64,000 nt of DNA from an uncultured Mucilaginibacter sp. (GCA_903864275.1 CAIPFE010000049.1:1-64000); one strand, 5' to 3'. Positions 44,455 to 52,723 are shown, counted from the stretch's first letter. Notes: a model not told the origin generated them from the sequence alone. Translations and numbers: made by a program.

Positions 44455-44833
44455 CTTTGTGGAGCTGTGTTAAAGTATCATCAATTTGTTTCAAGACCTC
44501 CTGACATTGACGGACTACCCTTAACAGCCCAAGCTGATGTGCCAGCTTAGTCAACTGGTTAAGATTATTGGCAAGTTCTGCAAGCACCCAAAGGATACGC
44601 CTTTCATCGGCTGTCAGCCGGGGTACTACCTTTGCGCTTTTAGCGGATGCTCTTATCCATGTGCTTGATCGCATCCCGGCAGCTTTAGCTTTGTTATCAA
44701 TCTGAAATCGTTCTGTAGCCGTCATTCTTACCCGGATTATCAGCTCTCGCCTAACCCTCTTTTTTGGCGCACCGCCTTTATTTTTAGGCTGGCTTATCGG
44801 AAGTGTACTATTAGTCTTTGCTGTCGTTTCCAT
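44429..44833 (-). CDS. MobC-like relaxosome accessory protein
   Basis: 134 aa from the ATG at 44833. The basic N-terminal part (GGAPKKRVRRELIIRVRMTA) is followed by a ribbon-helix-helix-like region (TERFQIDNKAKAAGMRSSTW) and the ELANNLNQLTKLAHQLG helix seen in MobC/BmgB proteins. It helps the relaxase open oriT. The frame continues upstream to 44947, but that extension runs through the hairpin-rich region and includes odd Cys-rich sequence, so I choose the internal start. The 3' end overlaps the relaxase start by 26 bp. Confidence 0.87.
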   Translation of the reverse strand: METTAKTNSTLPISQPKNKGGAPKKRVRRELIIRVRMTATERFQIDNKAKAAGMRSSTWIRASAKSAKVVPRLTADERRILWVLAELANNLNQLTKLAHQLGLLRVVRQCQEVLKQIDDTLTQLHKDDRESDNG

Positions 44834-45072
44834 CGGTTCACTCCTTAATTTTTCCACCCTTTTAACCTTTTGCAACCAACGGGCGCAAAAGGCAAGTTTG
44901 CCCGGTGCCGAAGGCTCCGGGGAGTTTTTGTGGCAACAAAAACACAAACTTGCTCTTTATTGGCGGATAGATTGGATGGCTCCCGCAAGCGGGAATTTTT
45001 AGTAGCGGCAATGCCGCTAAACCACTCATCTGTATATCCGGCTTTACTGTCAAAAAATAAAAGACTTGTGAT
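44834..45072. other. Candidate origin of transfer (oriT), hairpin-rich
   Basis: The gap upstream of the MobC-like and relaxase genes carries several inverted repeats. CCCGGTGCC/GGCTCCGGG (44901-44909 and 44913-44921) has a GAA loop. GCAAGTTTG/CAAACTTGC flanks it (44892-44900 and 44945-44953). CCCGCAAGCGGG is at 44982-44993 and TAGCGGCAATGCCGCTA at 45003-45019. Location next to mob genes and nested inverted repeats are typical of oriT. The nick site cannot be assigned from this sequence alone. Confidence 0.55.
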
Positions 45073-45411
45073 TTATTTACGCCGTGAAGAAAAGTTCTTG
45101 CGGGGTAATTGGATGTTTTCGCGTAGTTCGTTAAACGTATGTTTACGACCCTGCCTGATCCATTCCTCCAGCTCTGATTTGTAGAAATAGAGTCGCTTGC
45201 CTTGCTTGTTGACGGGGATTTCTTTTCGGCTCACCTTACTATAAACGGTGGGTACAGCTAAATCTAAGAACTTGGCAGCCTTTATAATATTAAGTGGTTC
45301 ATCATATTCCGGCTGCAATTTTTGCCCTGTAAGTAAGCTTTCGATGTGGCTCACTTTTTCAAGGAGCTGACTGACAGCTTCCGGTAATTTGTCAAATGTT
45401 AGTATATCCAT
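45073..45411 (-). CDS. Helix-turn-helix DNA-binding protein (excisionase-like)
   Basis: 112 aa. The central segment PLNIIKAAKFLDLAVPTVYS followed by KVSRKEIPVNKQGKRLYFYK and SELEEWI is the MerR/Xis-type helix-turn-helix and wing found in small DNA-binding proteins of Bacteroidota elements. The N-terminus is a short coiled coil (AVSQLLEKVSHIESLLTG). It could act in excision together with the integrase or regulate the mob genes. It lies next to the oriT candidate. Confidence 0.85.
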   Translation of the reverse strand: MDILTFDKLPEAVSQLLEKVSHIESLLTGQKLQPEYDEPLNIIKAAKFLDLAVPTVYSKVSRKEIPVNKQGKRLYFYKSELEEWIRQGRKHTFNELRENIQLPRKNFSSRRK

Positions 45412-45508
45412 AGCGCATATTTTGTTTTATGCTGCAATGGTAGGGGCTTGCTTTGTGCGGTTACAAGTAGGTAAACAGTAACCTCACTGTTACCTACCCA
45501 TTTTTTTG

Positions 45509-46510
45509 TTATTTTTTGTTACGGGATACCGGCAAAATAAAAAAATCATTATTCTGCTGCTCTATTTTTAGAATTGGAGATTTACAGGGCCTTGATTTAG
45601 TAGAGATCATACCATTTAAATAACCGTCCGAAAATTCCCTTTGCTCTCCGTCATTACGTAAATACAAAAACTTTGGGGCAATCCATTTTTCAAGGTCTAT
45701 CAACTGGCAACCTACGATCAGTCTTGCATCATAAAGTTGTTTAAAGGCATCGGCCAACTTATTACCATTGTCCCGGAATACTAATGGTGATTCAGGCGTT
45801 TGATTATTTAGCAATAAATTTTCAAGCTTAAAATGGTCTTCTGCTATAAAATATGGTTTAAGGATGTTGTATAATTGATTAGCGGCCCCCTCCTTGAAAG
45901 TAGGATACCTGTTAACTTGCATAGGTGCTTCTTGTTTCGGGGATTTATTTTCGGGTTGCGATATTTCTTCATCTGAATTTAAACTTTCATTAGCAACCGG
46001 TTCCTGTTTCTCCATCACCGCTTCAACATCCCTGATTAGTTCTTTTAAAAAACTTTCCCTTAGCTTAATGGAATCTGCCAGGTCTTCTACGAATTGAGCG
46101 GTTACCACCACGTCAGCATTATCGCCTTGCAAATTATGTACGATGAATAGCGTGTCGAGCTTTATTGAAAAAGGATAAGAGGCTTTATAATCCTTGTGGT
46201 AGTCATGGTAATGCTGGTGGTAGTTTTCCCATAATTCTTTAAAGCGGTCGTTTAGTTTATTGAGTTGTGCCAATTGTAAACCTATTCGTTCTTTGTCTAA
46301 TGCCAGCAGATCGATTAGCGCCATGTCCTTCAACACACGTAATTCACTTTTATAAGAGAACGAATCATAATAATGGGTTTCGCGGGTAATATCGTAGGCA
46401 TCGGTACTTTTCATTTCCTTAGAATCTGCTTTTATAGGTGCCTCCTGCTTTACCAAGCGCGGATTAAACGTTTGCAAACGGGTAAGGAATGCGGTTAGGT
46501 TATTCATCAT
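45509..46510 (-). CDS. Hypothetical protein of mobilizable element
   Basis: 333 aa, no signal peptide or membrane segment. The N-terminal half is helical with a His/Tyr-rich run (ENYHQHYHDYHKDYKASYPF), a low-complexity acidic linker lies around residues 170-200, and the C-terminal part (FKEGAANQLYNILKPYFIAE, DAFKQLYDARLIVGCQLIDL) resembles a domain seen near the end of several Bacteroidota accessory proteins. I do not recognise a named family or function. It is intact, between the HTH gene and the AlbA-type gene. Confidence 0.7.
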   Translation of the reverse strand: MMNNLTAFLTRLQTFNPRLVKQEAPIKADSKEMKSTDAYDITRETHYYDSFSYKSELRVLKDMALIDLLALDKERIGLQLAQLNKLNDRFKELWENYHQHYHDYHKDYKASYPFSIKLDTLFIVHNLQGDNADVVVTAQFVEDLADSIKLRESFLKELIRDVEAVMEKQEPVANESLNSDEEISQPENKSPKQEAPMQVNRYPTFKEGAANQLYNILKPYFIAEDHFKLENLLLNNQTPESPLVFRDNGNKLADAFKQLYDARLIVGCQLIDLEKWIAPKFLYLRNDGEQREFSDGYLNGMISTKSRPCKSPILKIEQQNNDFFILPVSRNKK

Positions 46511-46817
46511 AGGTAGAATATTGGTGGGGCAAATTTAGGCTATTTGTTTTTATAGTTACATAATCGTGCCTATTTGTCGTTCAATCTAAGTTTATTAATC
46601 GTATATTTTCGTATCAAATTGTCCAGCGATGTTATAGAGATCATGAAACGGGGGGGGTGTTAGTTGCTGCAATTACTACCCACTTCACCACCCACATTGA
46701 CCTCTAACAAGAAATGTTATTTACCTGTAAACAGTTATTAAAAAGGCATTTATAAATAAATCTGATATACAAACAAGGGTTGCTATTGCTTTTTACTACC
46801 CACTTTACTACCCGGAA
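46511..46817. other. Non-coding stretch with direct repeats and a G8 tract
   Basis: Two copies of TTACTACCCACTTxACxACCC lie at 46673-46693 and 46793-46813, each itself a tandem of an ACTACCC-like word. A run of eight G is at 46650-46657, about 140 bp upstream of the 45509-46510 gene. No gene is seen. The repeats may be replication- or regulator-binding iterons, or a remnant of repeated coding sequence at the end of the AlbA-type gene. Confidence 0.45.
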
Positions 46818-48203
46818 TTATGCTGCTGGAGGAGGTAACTGATTGATTACCCACTTTCCCGACCTGTCTGATCCTTCCCTGATAAGAATGCCGAAGCTGC
46901 GTAACTTACTGATATTATTATCTACCGAAGTTTTCCCTTGCCCGGTTATATCCGACAATTGAGCCTTTGTAACTCTTTCTGAATCATGAATAGCCAATAG
47001 TATCTTGGTCAATGGGGTAGTTAAATGTAAACTCCAGCCTTCTAACCATTTCTCAAAAACCATTGGGCGATAGAAAATGACGGTAAAAAAACCGCCCATT
47101 TCAAATTTAGGCTCGATCAATTCGGATTCTTTCATAGCATCCCGCATACGGCTAATACCTGATCCGACTTTTTCAACCAAATTGATACGCTGCATCAATC
47201 CAAAAATTAAAGGATTCCTGGAAAAGCTTTTTGTTCCGAATTCCTTTTGCGTAATAGAACTGATCAGGCCACCAGGGTTACTAATTTCTACCCGGTCATC
47301 ATATATCTCCACCATAATCACGGCTCCTTTTTCATAGTAGCTTCGATGACAAAGGGCATTTACTAATGCTTCCCTAAAAACTGTTTCCGGTATTTCAAGT
47401 ATTTCTTTTCTTGGGCCACCTTTCTGATTTTCTATTTCGTATCGCAGGTTTAGTTTAGAAATGAGGTACTTTAGCGCTTCTTCGTATTGTACAACCAGGT
47501 TGCCCGCAATTTCTTTGCTATCTAAAATATACCGCTTGTCTATGCCTTTGAAAAGAACACATCTGATAGTGGCATGGCTAATATGGCTTTGTACGTTTTT
47601 TGCAAAAAACAATACGGCAGCATTAGTTAATTGTTGGTTGTTGGCTGTGAGCCTCAAATTTGTCAGCAAATTAATTTCAGCAAAATTCGCGGTAATACCT
47701 GCTTTTCCGGTAAACTCCTGAAAAGAATTAGCATCAAAGTCGTCCGGATAGTTGAATGAAGGACAGGGAGCTGTATCAAAAAAAATGCTATCTGAATGCT
47801 GAAAAAATCTTCGCATCTGTTCAATGCCTATAACCCTTTCAGAATTGGGGCCGTTACGGACATATATACTCCCTGATACCGCATAAGGCTTTTGCTCTCC
47901 GGCAGGGCATTCAAAACAAAGTATGACTTTCCCGTTTACTTTATGCTCGGATACATTTATAGCCAGCGCGGGATCAATCAGGTTAACTACACCCTGGATT
48001 CTGGATCGCTGTGTATTGTCCATAGTAATCCCTACGACTTGCTGCTTATCATCTATCCCTACCAATAATACACCTCCGTTAGCGTTGGCAAAGGCGCATA
48101 ATTCAGTGGCCAATTCACTAAGTTTAGAGGGAAAAGATTGTTTATACTCAACGTTGTAACCTTCTCCTTCCTGTATTAATAGTTCAAGTTCCTGCAATGT
48201 CAT
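46818..48203 (-). CDS. AlbA_2/Schlafen-type ATP-binding protein
   Basis: 461 aa. The N-terminal ~120 residues are an AlbA_2 domain (NVEYKQSFPSKLSELATELC, AFANANGGVLLVGIDDKQQV). A GHKL-like ATPase region with PETVFREALVNALCHRSYYE and VEIYDDRVEISNPGGL follows. A C-terminal winged helix (RVTKAQLSDITGQGKTSVDN) completes the order. Proteins of this layout are common on bacterial mobile elements and are usually labelled putative transcriptional regulators; some AlbA/Schlafen-domain proteins act in phage defence. It is the gene nearest the right end of the element. Regulation of element genes and host defence are both open. Confidence 0.85.
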   Translation of the reverse strand: MTLQELELLIQEGEGYNVEYKQSFPSKLSELATELCAFANANGGVLLVGIDDKQQVVGITMDNTQRSRIQGVVNLIDPALAINVSEHKVNGKVILCFECPAGEQKPYAVSGSIYVRNGPNSERVIGIEQMRRFFQHSDSIFFDTAPCPSFNYPDDFDANSFQEFTGKAGITANFAEINLLTNLRLTANNQQLTNAAVLFFAKNVQSHISHATIRCVLFKGIDKRYILDSKEIAGNLVVQYEEALKYLISKLNLRYEIENQKGGPRKEILEIPETVFREALVNALCHRSYYEKGAVIMVEIYDDRVEISNPGGLISSITQKEFGTKSFSRNPLIFGLMQRINLVEKVGSGISRMRDAMKESELIEPKFEMGGFFTVIFYRPMVFEKWLEGWSLHLTTPLTKILLAIHDSERVTKAQLSDITGQGKTSVDNNISKLRSFGILIREGSDRSGKWVINQLPPPAA

Positions 48204-48556
48204 AGGTCAAAATTAATTAAAAGATCGGGAGGCAGGAGAAAATTGCGTGATGATAATATAGTTATTTCAGAAATATTAAACACCTGTGCTGGTCAAATGC
48301 AGCCGATATAATTAGGTAAATACTAAAAAACGGGATAAAGTAAAGTACGATTGTTTAATTTCTGCCACCGTAATAAGATAATCTTAAATCAGAGGCATAG
48401 TTTATAATGATAACAATACGACAATTTGTTGGCCATATTTAGCCCGTTAAATTAAAAATACGTTCTGATTTCCTGTATATCAGCTTCCGCAGTGATCCTA
48501 AAAATCGTTGCTTCTTAGATTATTTTTTTCTATCGGAATGGTTTTTTATCGTATTT

Positions 48557-48576
48557 GTGTGAGAAATGTGTGAGAA
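48557..48576 (+). repeat. Candidate integrase arm-site repeat, right end
   Basis: GTGTGAGAAATGTGTGAGAA, identical to the left-end copy at 27034-27053 except for the last base. It lies 47 bp from the tRNA attachment repeat. Confidence 0.55.
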
Positions 48577-48582
48577 TAAAAA

Positions 48583-48613
48583 AGCCATTTACAAATTAGT
48601 ATCGTAAATGGCT
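48583..48613 (-). terminator. Terminator hairpin of tRNA-Lys, element-borne copy
   Basis: AGCCATTTAC and GTAAATGGCT form a 10-bp stem with an 11-base loop and a following T-run on the minus strand. It matches the hairpin at 26838-26867 in both arms and differs only in the loop. It lies about 10 bp past the tRNA 3' end. Confidence 0.78.
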
Positions 48614-48622
48614 GATTTTCAG

Positions 48623-48695
48623 TGACCTGGGAGAGGATCGAACTCTCGACCCACTGATTAAGAGTCAGTTGCTCTACCGGCTGAGCTACCAAGTC
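48623..48695 (-). tRNA. tRNA-Lys, anticodon CTT
   Basis: 73 nt folding into a standard cloverleaf: acceptor GACTTGG with CCAGGTC, D arm GCTC...GAGC, anticodon stem ACTGA/TCAGT with loop CTCTTAA (anticodon CTT, lysine), and T arm GAGAG-TTCGATC-CTCTC. The discriminator is A and no CCA is encoded. The 3' half (48623-48669) is duplicated at 26877-26923 and is the integration site of the element. The 5' half and promoter, on the right, belong to the chromosome, so the gene remains functional after insertion. Confidence 0.95.
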
Positions 48696-48797
48696 ATTAT
48701 TTTTTTTCCGGGCTGCAAATAAACGAATTATTTTTGATTTCGGATGTCGGATTTTTTCACTTGTTGTCTTCTTTTAACGGTGTTCAAGAGTGCTTCG

Positions 48798-48915
48798 CAG
48801 TTTCGATTTCGGATTTGAGATTATTCAGGAACCCTCAACCTTTCGCATTTAACGTTTTGCCTTTCACCTAAACCGACGCCATTTCTTAAATTAAAAAAAA
48901 TCCGAAATCGAAATT
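48798..48915. repeat. Inverted repeat of TTTCGATTTCGGATT type
   Basis: TTTCGATTTCGGATTT (near 48801-48816) and AATCCGAAATCGAAA (near 48899-48913) are inverted copies; single words ATTTCGGAT and AATCCGAAATAG occur nearby (48738 and 48920). It fills the gap between the tRNA and the ABC-F gene and could fold into a long hairpin terminating the ABC-F transcript. Confidence 0.5.
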
Positions 48916-48937
48916 CCTAATCCGAAATAGCCCAGGA

Positions 48938-50566
48938 CTAGGCCAGGGCATACAGCTCGTCCCGCTGCTTCTGCACTGCATCGCTGTTTATATATTCATC
49001 ATAGGTCATCAGTTTATCAATAGTGCCCCCGGGGGTAATCTCGATGATACGGTTGGCTACGGTTTGTACCAGTTCGTGGTCTCGGCTGGTGAACAGGATA
49101 GTGCCCCGGAAATCTTTCATACCATTGTTAAGGGCTGTGATCGATTCCAGGTCGAGGTGGTTGGTCGGCTCGTCAAACATCAGGAGGTTGGCTTGCTGGA
49201 GCATCATGCGGCTGAACATGCAACGCATTTTTTCACCACCCGAAAGTACATTGCTTTTCTTCAATACTTCCTCGCCCGAAAACAACATCCGGCCCAAAAA
49301 GCCGCGGATAAACTGGTCGTCCTTATCGCCGGTTGAATATTCGCGCAGCCAGTCGATCAGGTTATCATCTTTTCCTTTAAAATATTCGGTATTATCAATA
49401 GGTATATCGGCATAATTAATGGTTACGCCCCATTTAAATTCGCCCTTATAATCCTTATCACGGCCAGTTAAAACATTATAAAACGCGGTAGTAGCCAAAG
49501 AGTTTTGTGACAGCACGGCAATTTTATCACCCTTATTCACCATCAGACGTATGTTTGAGAACAAAAGCTCACCGTTCAATGATTTGCTAAGGTTTTCAAT
49601 TTGCAGCACCTGGTCGCCGGCCTCGCGACCCTGGTTATTAAATATAATGCCCGGATATTTACGGTTTGATGGCTGGATCTCGTCTATATTAATTTTTTCC
49701 AAAGCTTTTTTACGGCTTGTGGCCTGTTTTGATTTGGAAGCGTTGGCGCTGAAACGGCGGATAAATTCCTGCAGTTCTTTTACACGGTCCTCTGTCTTTT
49801 TATTCTGGTCCGAACGTTGCTTTAATGCCAGCTGACTCGATTCATACCAAAACGTATAGTTGCCGGTATAAATGGTCATCTTGGCAAAATCAATATCCAC
49901 TACATGGGTACAAACCGTATCCAGGAAGTGCCTGTCGTGCGATACTACCAATACGATTGCCTCGTACGATGCTAAAAAATCTTCCAGCCAGCTCACGGTG
50001 TGGATGTCGAGGTCGTTGGTTGGCTCATCCAGCAGTAATATATCGGGGTTACCAAAAAGGGCCTGCGCTAATAGCACGCGTACTTTTTGGGTATTGTCAA
50101 GGTCTTTTACCAGTTGATAATGAAATTCTTCTTTTATGCCCAGGTTGCTCAGCAGGGTAGCAGCATTGCTTTCCGCATTCCAGCCATCCATCTCTGCAAA
50201 TTGATTTTCAAGTTCGCCTGCACGGTGGCCGTCAGCATCGGTGAAATCTTCTTTCAGGTAAATGGCATCTTTTTCCTTCATCACGGCATACATTTCTTTG
50301 TGCCCCATCATTACAGTCTCAATAACAGTAAATTCGTCAAATTTATAATGGTCCTGGCTTAAAACCGCCATGCGTTCTCCCGGCGTAAAACTATAAGAAC
50401 CGCCGGAAGGATCGATCTCGCCCGAGAGTATTTTTAAGAAAGTAGATTTACCTGCGCCATTGGCGCCAATAATGCCATAACAGTTACCCTGGGTAAATTT
50501 CAGGTTAACATCTTCAAATAATGTGCGTTTGCCGTAACGTAAAGATAAATTGGATACCGTGATCAT
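48938..50566 (-). CDS. ABC-F family ribosome-associated ATPase (YbiT/YkpA-like)
   Basis: A 542-aa protein with two ATP-binding cassettes and no membrane segments. Cassette 1 has Walker A GANGAGKST and Walker B ILLLDEPTNDLD, but its signature site reads LDNTQKVRVLLAQAL instead of LSGGQ. Cassette 2 has a good signature (NVLSGGEKMRCMFSRMM) and Walker B (LLMFDEPTNHLD), but its Walker A position reads VLSQNSLATTAF with no GKT. The P-site motif linker lies between. Only one composite ATP site should be active. My recollection is that such asymmetry is usual in the YbiT/YkpA branch. ABC-F proteins act on the ribosome E-site; resistance-type function is not indicated. Confidence 0.9.
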   Translation of the reverse strand: MITVSNLSLRYGKRTLFEDVNLKFTQGNCYGIIGANGAGKSTFLKILSGEIDPSGGSYSFTPGERMAVLSQDHYKFDEFTVIETVMMGHKEMYAVMKEKDAIYLKEDFTDADGHRAGELENQFAEMDGWNAESNAATLLSNLGIKEEFHYQLVKDLDNTQKVRVLLAQALFGNPDILLLDEPTNDLDIHTVSWLEDFLASYEAIVLVVSHDRHFLDTVCTHVVDIDFAKMTIYTGNYTFWYESSQLALKQRSDQNKKTEDRVKELQEFIRRFSANASKSKQATSRKKALEKINIDEIQPSNRKYPGIIFNNQGREAGDQVLQIENLSKSLNGELLFSNIRLMVNKGDKIAVLSQNSLATTAFYNVLTGRDKDYKGEFKWGVTINYADIPIDNTEYFKGKDDNLIDWLREYSTGDKDDQFIRGFLGRMLFSGEEVLKKSNVLSGGEKMRCMFSRMMLQQANLLMFDEPTNHLDLESITALNNGMKDFRGTILFTSRDHELVQTVANRIIEITPGGTIDKLMTYDEYINSDAVQKQRDELYALA

Positions 50567-50996
50567 ACTGCCCCTCTAATTTGCCGCAAAAGTACAGTAA
50601 ATACTTGTTTTATTGGCACAGCCACGCTTAATTAGCAATTTATTGCGCCATTTTAGTGTAACAAATTATAGTTCCGGTGTGTCTTTTATATGCGGGCTGG
50701 ATTTAAAAAAATTTTGAACCTGCCCGGAGATGTTTTATATGTTGAAAAATAAGTGGACGAATGCAGACTATTAATTCGCATTTTGCGTATTGCCATTGTA
50801 AACCAAAGATTAACCAGTTGTTATGCTACTATTAATTATATCGTTGTTTGTTATCAACGTGTTAACCGTTATGCTGCATTTAAGAACAAGGAATAATATT
50901 GATTTCTAAAAATTGCGGTAACTGTTGTAAGCTTGGAATGTTGCAAAGTGGCAATATACCTGCTGCTACCCCCACTAACTACTAACTATTCACCCC
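50567..50996. other. Intergenic region upstream of the ABC-F gene
   Basis: About 430 bp containing the presumed ABC-F promoter (AT-rich, 50580-50760). A 28-codon plus-strand frame (50823-50909) encodes a hydrophobic peptide beginning MLLLIISLFVINVLTVM and ending in a charged tail, as in small single-pass membrane proteins. No conservation evidence is available. Nothing else is seen. Confidence 0.45.
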
Positions 50997-51638
50997 TCAC
51001 TTCCCCCATTCAGCGGGATTTTGGCGCCATTGCTTTAATAATTCAACATCGCTATCCGAGATAAACTGGTTATCACCGGCATATTTTATTAAGGCGCTAT
51101 AATTGGACAGGGTTACAAAAGGGCAGTTTGCCTGCTTAAAATTACTGGAAGCAACATCAAAACCATAAGTGAATATTGCTGCAAGGCCGGCCACATCATA
51201 CCCGGCTTCACGCAGGGCCTCAACGGCCTGCAGGCTGCTTTTGCCAGTAGATATCAGGTCCTCGATCACTACTACCCTTTTTCCGGTCAGTACATCGCCT
51301 TCAATCAAATTGCCTGTACCGTGCTCCTTGGGTTTTGCACGCACATAAATAAAGGGCAGGCCCAACTCCTGGGCAACCAGAACGCCTTGCGGTATACCGG
51401 CAGTTGCCACACCGGCAATACAGCCCACCGGTCCGAATACTTCCTGTATCATCTGGGTTAATTGTTGCCTGATGTAGGTGCGGATGGTTGGATGCGACAG
51501 CGTAATGCGGTTATCGCAATAGATCGGCGACTTCCAGCCAGAGGCCCATGTAAAAGGATTATTGGGTTGCAATTTTATTGCTTTAATTTGCAGCAGGAAT
51601 TCAGCAACCTGTTGTTCTATCTCAGATTTATCAAACAT
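50997..51638 (-). CDS. pyrE: Orotate phosphoribosyltransferase
   Basis: 213 aa. It converts orotate and PRPP to orotidine 5'-phosphate in pyrimidine synthesis. The PRPP-binding loop is VVVIEDLISTGKSSLQAVEA, and the N-terminal NPFTWASGWKSPIYCDNR and later VRAKPKEHGTGNLIEG are typical of PyrE. The start codon (51636-51638 on the minus strand) overlaps by two bases the ATG of the divergent NUDIX gene; both starts fit their families. Each promoter must therefore lie inside or across the other gene's coding sequence. Confidence 0.96.
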   Translation of the reverse strand: MFDKSEIEQQVAEFLLQIKAIKLQPNNPFTWASGWKSPIYCDNRITLSHPTIRTYIRQQLTQMIQEVFGPVGCIAGVATAGIPQGVLVAQELGLPFIYVRAKPKEHGTGNLIEGDVLTGKRVVVIEDLISTGKSSLQAVEALREAGYDVAGLAAIFTYGFDVASSNFKQANCPFVTLSNYSALIKYAGDNQFISDSDVELLKQWRQNPAEWGK

Positions 51639-52293
51639 GGCTCAAAAATACAGAATTTATATTAACGAAAAGGTAATCCTGTTAACAGAATCGGCGCCTA
51701 AAAAGAAAGAAAATTACGAAAAGATTGATGCAGGCGTATTTGATCTGAAAATAGTTTATACCTGGATAACCGCGCGCAAAAATATACTTTTCTATGTGTT
51801 ATGCAGCGACCCTAAAGCTTTTTTGAAAACAGTTGCCAAAAGTGTTACTCTTATTGAAGCTGCCGGCGGCCTTGTAAAAAATGAAAATGACGAGTATTTA
51901 TTCATCTACCGCAATAATAAATGGGACCTCCCGAAAGGAAAAATAGAAAAAGAGGAGAAAATTAAAGTGGCCGCTGTGCGCGAAGTTGAGGAGGAATGCG
52001 GCATAAAAGTGAATAACCTTGATGATAAAATTTGCAAAACCTACCACGTATATGTTATGAAAGGGGAAGTGGTTTTGAAGAAAACCCATTGGTTTAAAAT
52101 GAGGAGCAAGGGGCAGGAGAAACTAAAACCGCAAAAAGAAGAAGGGATAACCGATGCCCGCTGGTTTAAAAAAGATCACATCGAGCCTATAATAGCAAAT
52201 ACCTTTCCATCAATCATTGATGTGTTGGTAAAGGAAAAGTTGATTGAGCGGGTGAAAAGGCCTAAAGATAAGCCAATGCCTCTTTGGGAATAA
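51637..52293 (+). CDS. NUDIX hydrolase
   Basis: 218 aa from the ATG at 51637; the frame is open from 51562, but the MAQKYRIYIN start gives a natural N-terminus. The NUDIX box GKIEKEEKIKVAAVREVEEE followed by CGI fits GX5EX7REUXEEXGU. The substrate, a nucleoside diphosphate linked to another group, is not readable. The N-terminal ~65 residues form a separate small domain. Its start overlaps that of pyrE, and its 3' end overlaps the convergent coaD by 32 bp, an unusually compact arrangement for a Bacteroidota chromosome. Confidence 0.92.
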   Translation: MAQKYRIYINEKVILLTESAPKKKENYEKIDAGVFDLKIVYTWITARKNILFYVLCSDPKAFLKTVAKSVTLIEAAGGLVKNENDEYLFIYRNNKWDLPKGKIEKEEKIKVAAVREVEEECGIKVNNLDDKICKTYHVYVMKGEVVLKKTHWFKMRSKGQEKLKPQKEEGITDARWFKKDHIEPIIANTFPSIIDVLVKEKLIERVKRPKDKPMPLWE

Positions 52294-52723
52294 ACTGCGA
52301 AACATCACCATTATAACGGATGATTTCCCGTACAATGCTGGAGCTGATGGAAGAATAGCCCGGCTTGCTTACAATAAAAATACTCTCTATTTCAGGCTCA
52401 AGCGAATGGTTCATCTGGGCTATTGCCTTTTCATATTCAAAGTCGGACACTGTGCGGATTCCACGGATCATATAAGCCGCCCCAATGCTTTTGCAGAAAT
52501 TAACTGTCAAACCTTCATAGGCTATGACATGTATACGCGGATCGGTTTCAAAAACTGCCCGCAGCATTTGTTCGCGTACCTCAACACTAAGCAATCCTCC
52601 CTTGGTACTGTTTACGCCTATGCCAATATAAACCTTGTCGAACAGGCTTACCGATCGTTTTACAATATCAACGTGGGCTTTGGTAACAGGGTCAAATGAG
52701 CCAGGGAAAAGAGCGATCTTCAT
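52262..52723 (-). CDS. coaD: Phosphopantetheine adenylyltransferase
   Basis: 153 aa, full length for CoaD, which makes dephospho-CoA from 4'-phosphopantetheine and ATP. The N-terminal MKIALFPGSFDPVTKAHVDI contains the nucleotidyltransferase motif as TKAH, with Ala in place of the usual Gly of (T/H)xGH. RGIRTVSDFEYEKAIAQMN and SKPGYSSISSSIVREI are other family blocks. It converges with the NUDIX gene, sharing 32 bp at the 3' ends. Confidence 0.95.
   Translation of the reverse strand: MKIALFPGSFDPVTKAHVDIVKRSVSLFDKVYIGIGVNSTKGGLLSVEVREQMLRAVFETDPRIHVIAYEGLTVNFCKSIGAAYMIRGIRTVSDFEYEKAIAQMNHSLEPEIESIFIVSKPGYSSISSSIVREIIRYNGDVSQFIPKEALAYL

Larger units (their letters stand above)
48204..48622. 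other. Right inner end of the element, non-coding
   Basis: About 420 bp of AT-rich sequence without a gene, between the AlbA-type gene and the tRNA. Its last 70 bp hold the arm-site-like repeat at 48557-48576 and the tRNA terminator hairpin at 48583-48613, both with counterparts at the left end. Confidence 0.6.
26877..48669. mobile_element. Integrative mobilizable element in tRNA-Lys, about 21.7 kb
   Basis: The boundaries are the 47-bp direct repeats of the tRNA-Lys 3' half (26877-26923 and 48623-48669). Inside are a tyrosine integrase at the left end, a peptide biosynthesis and export cargo at 29-42.8 kb, and mobilization genes at 42.8-46.5 kb (relaxase, MobC-like protein, oriT candidate). 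No type IV secretion or coupling-protein genes are visible, so it would rely on a helper conjugative element. The glycosyltransferase and methyltransferase genes at 29-33 kb look more AT-rich than the flanking chromosome, consistent with transfer. The exact crossover point within the 47 bp cannot be set. Confidence 0.88.

Noticed and set aside
46818..48203. Calling the AlbA-type gene a phage-defence system
   Set aside because: The domain order fits regulators as well, and no partner nuclease or effector is next to it.
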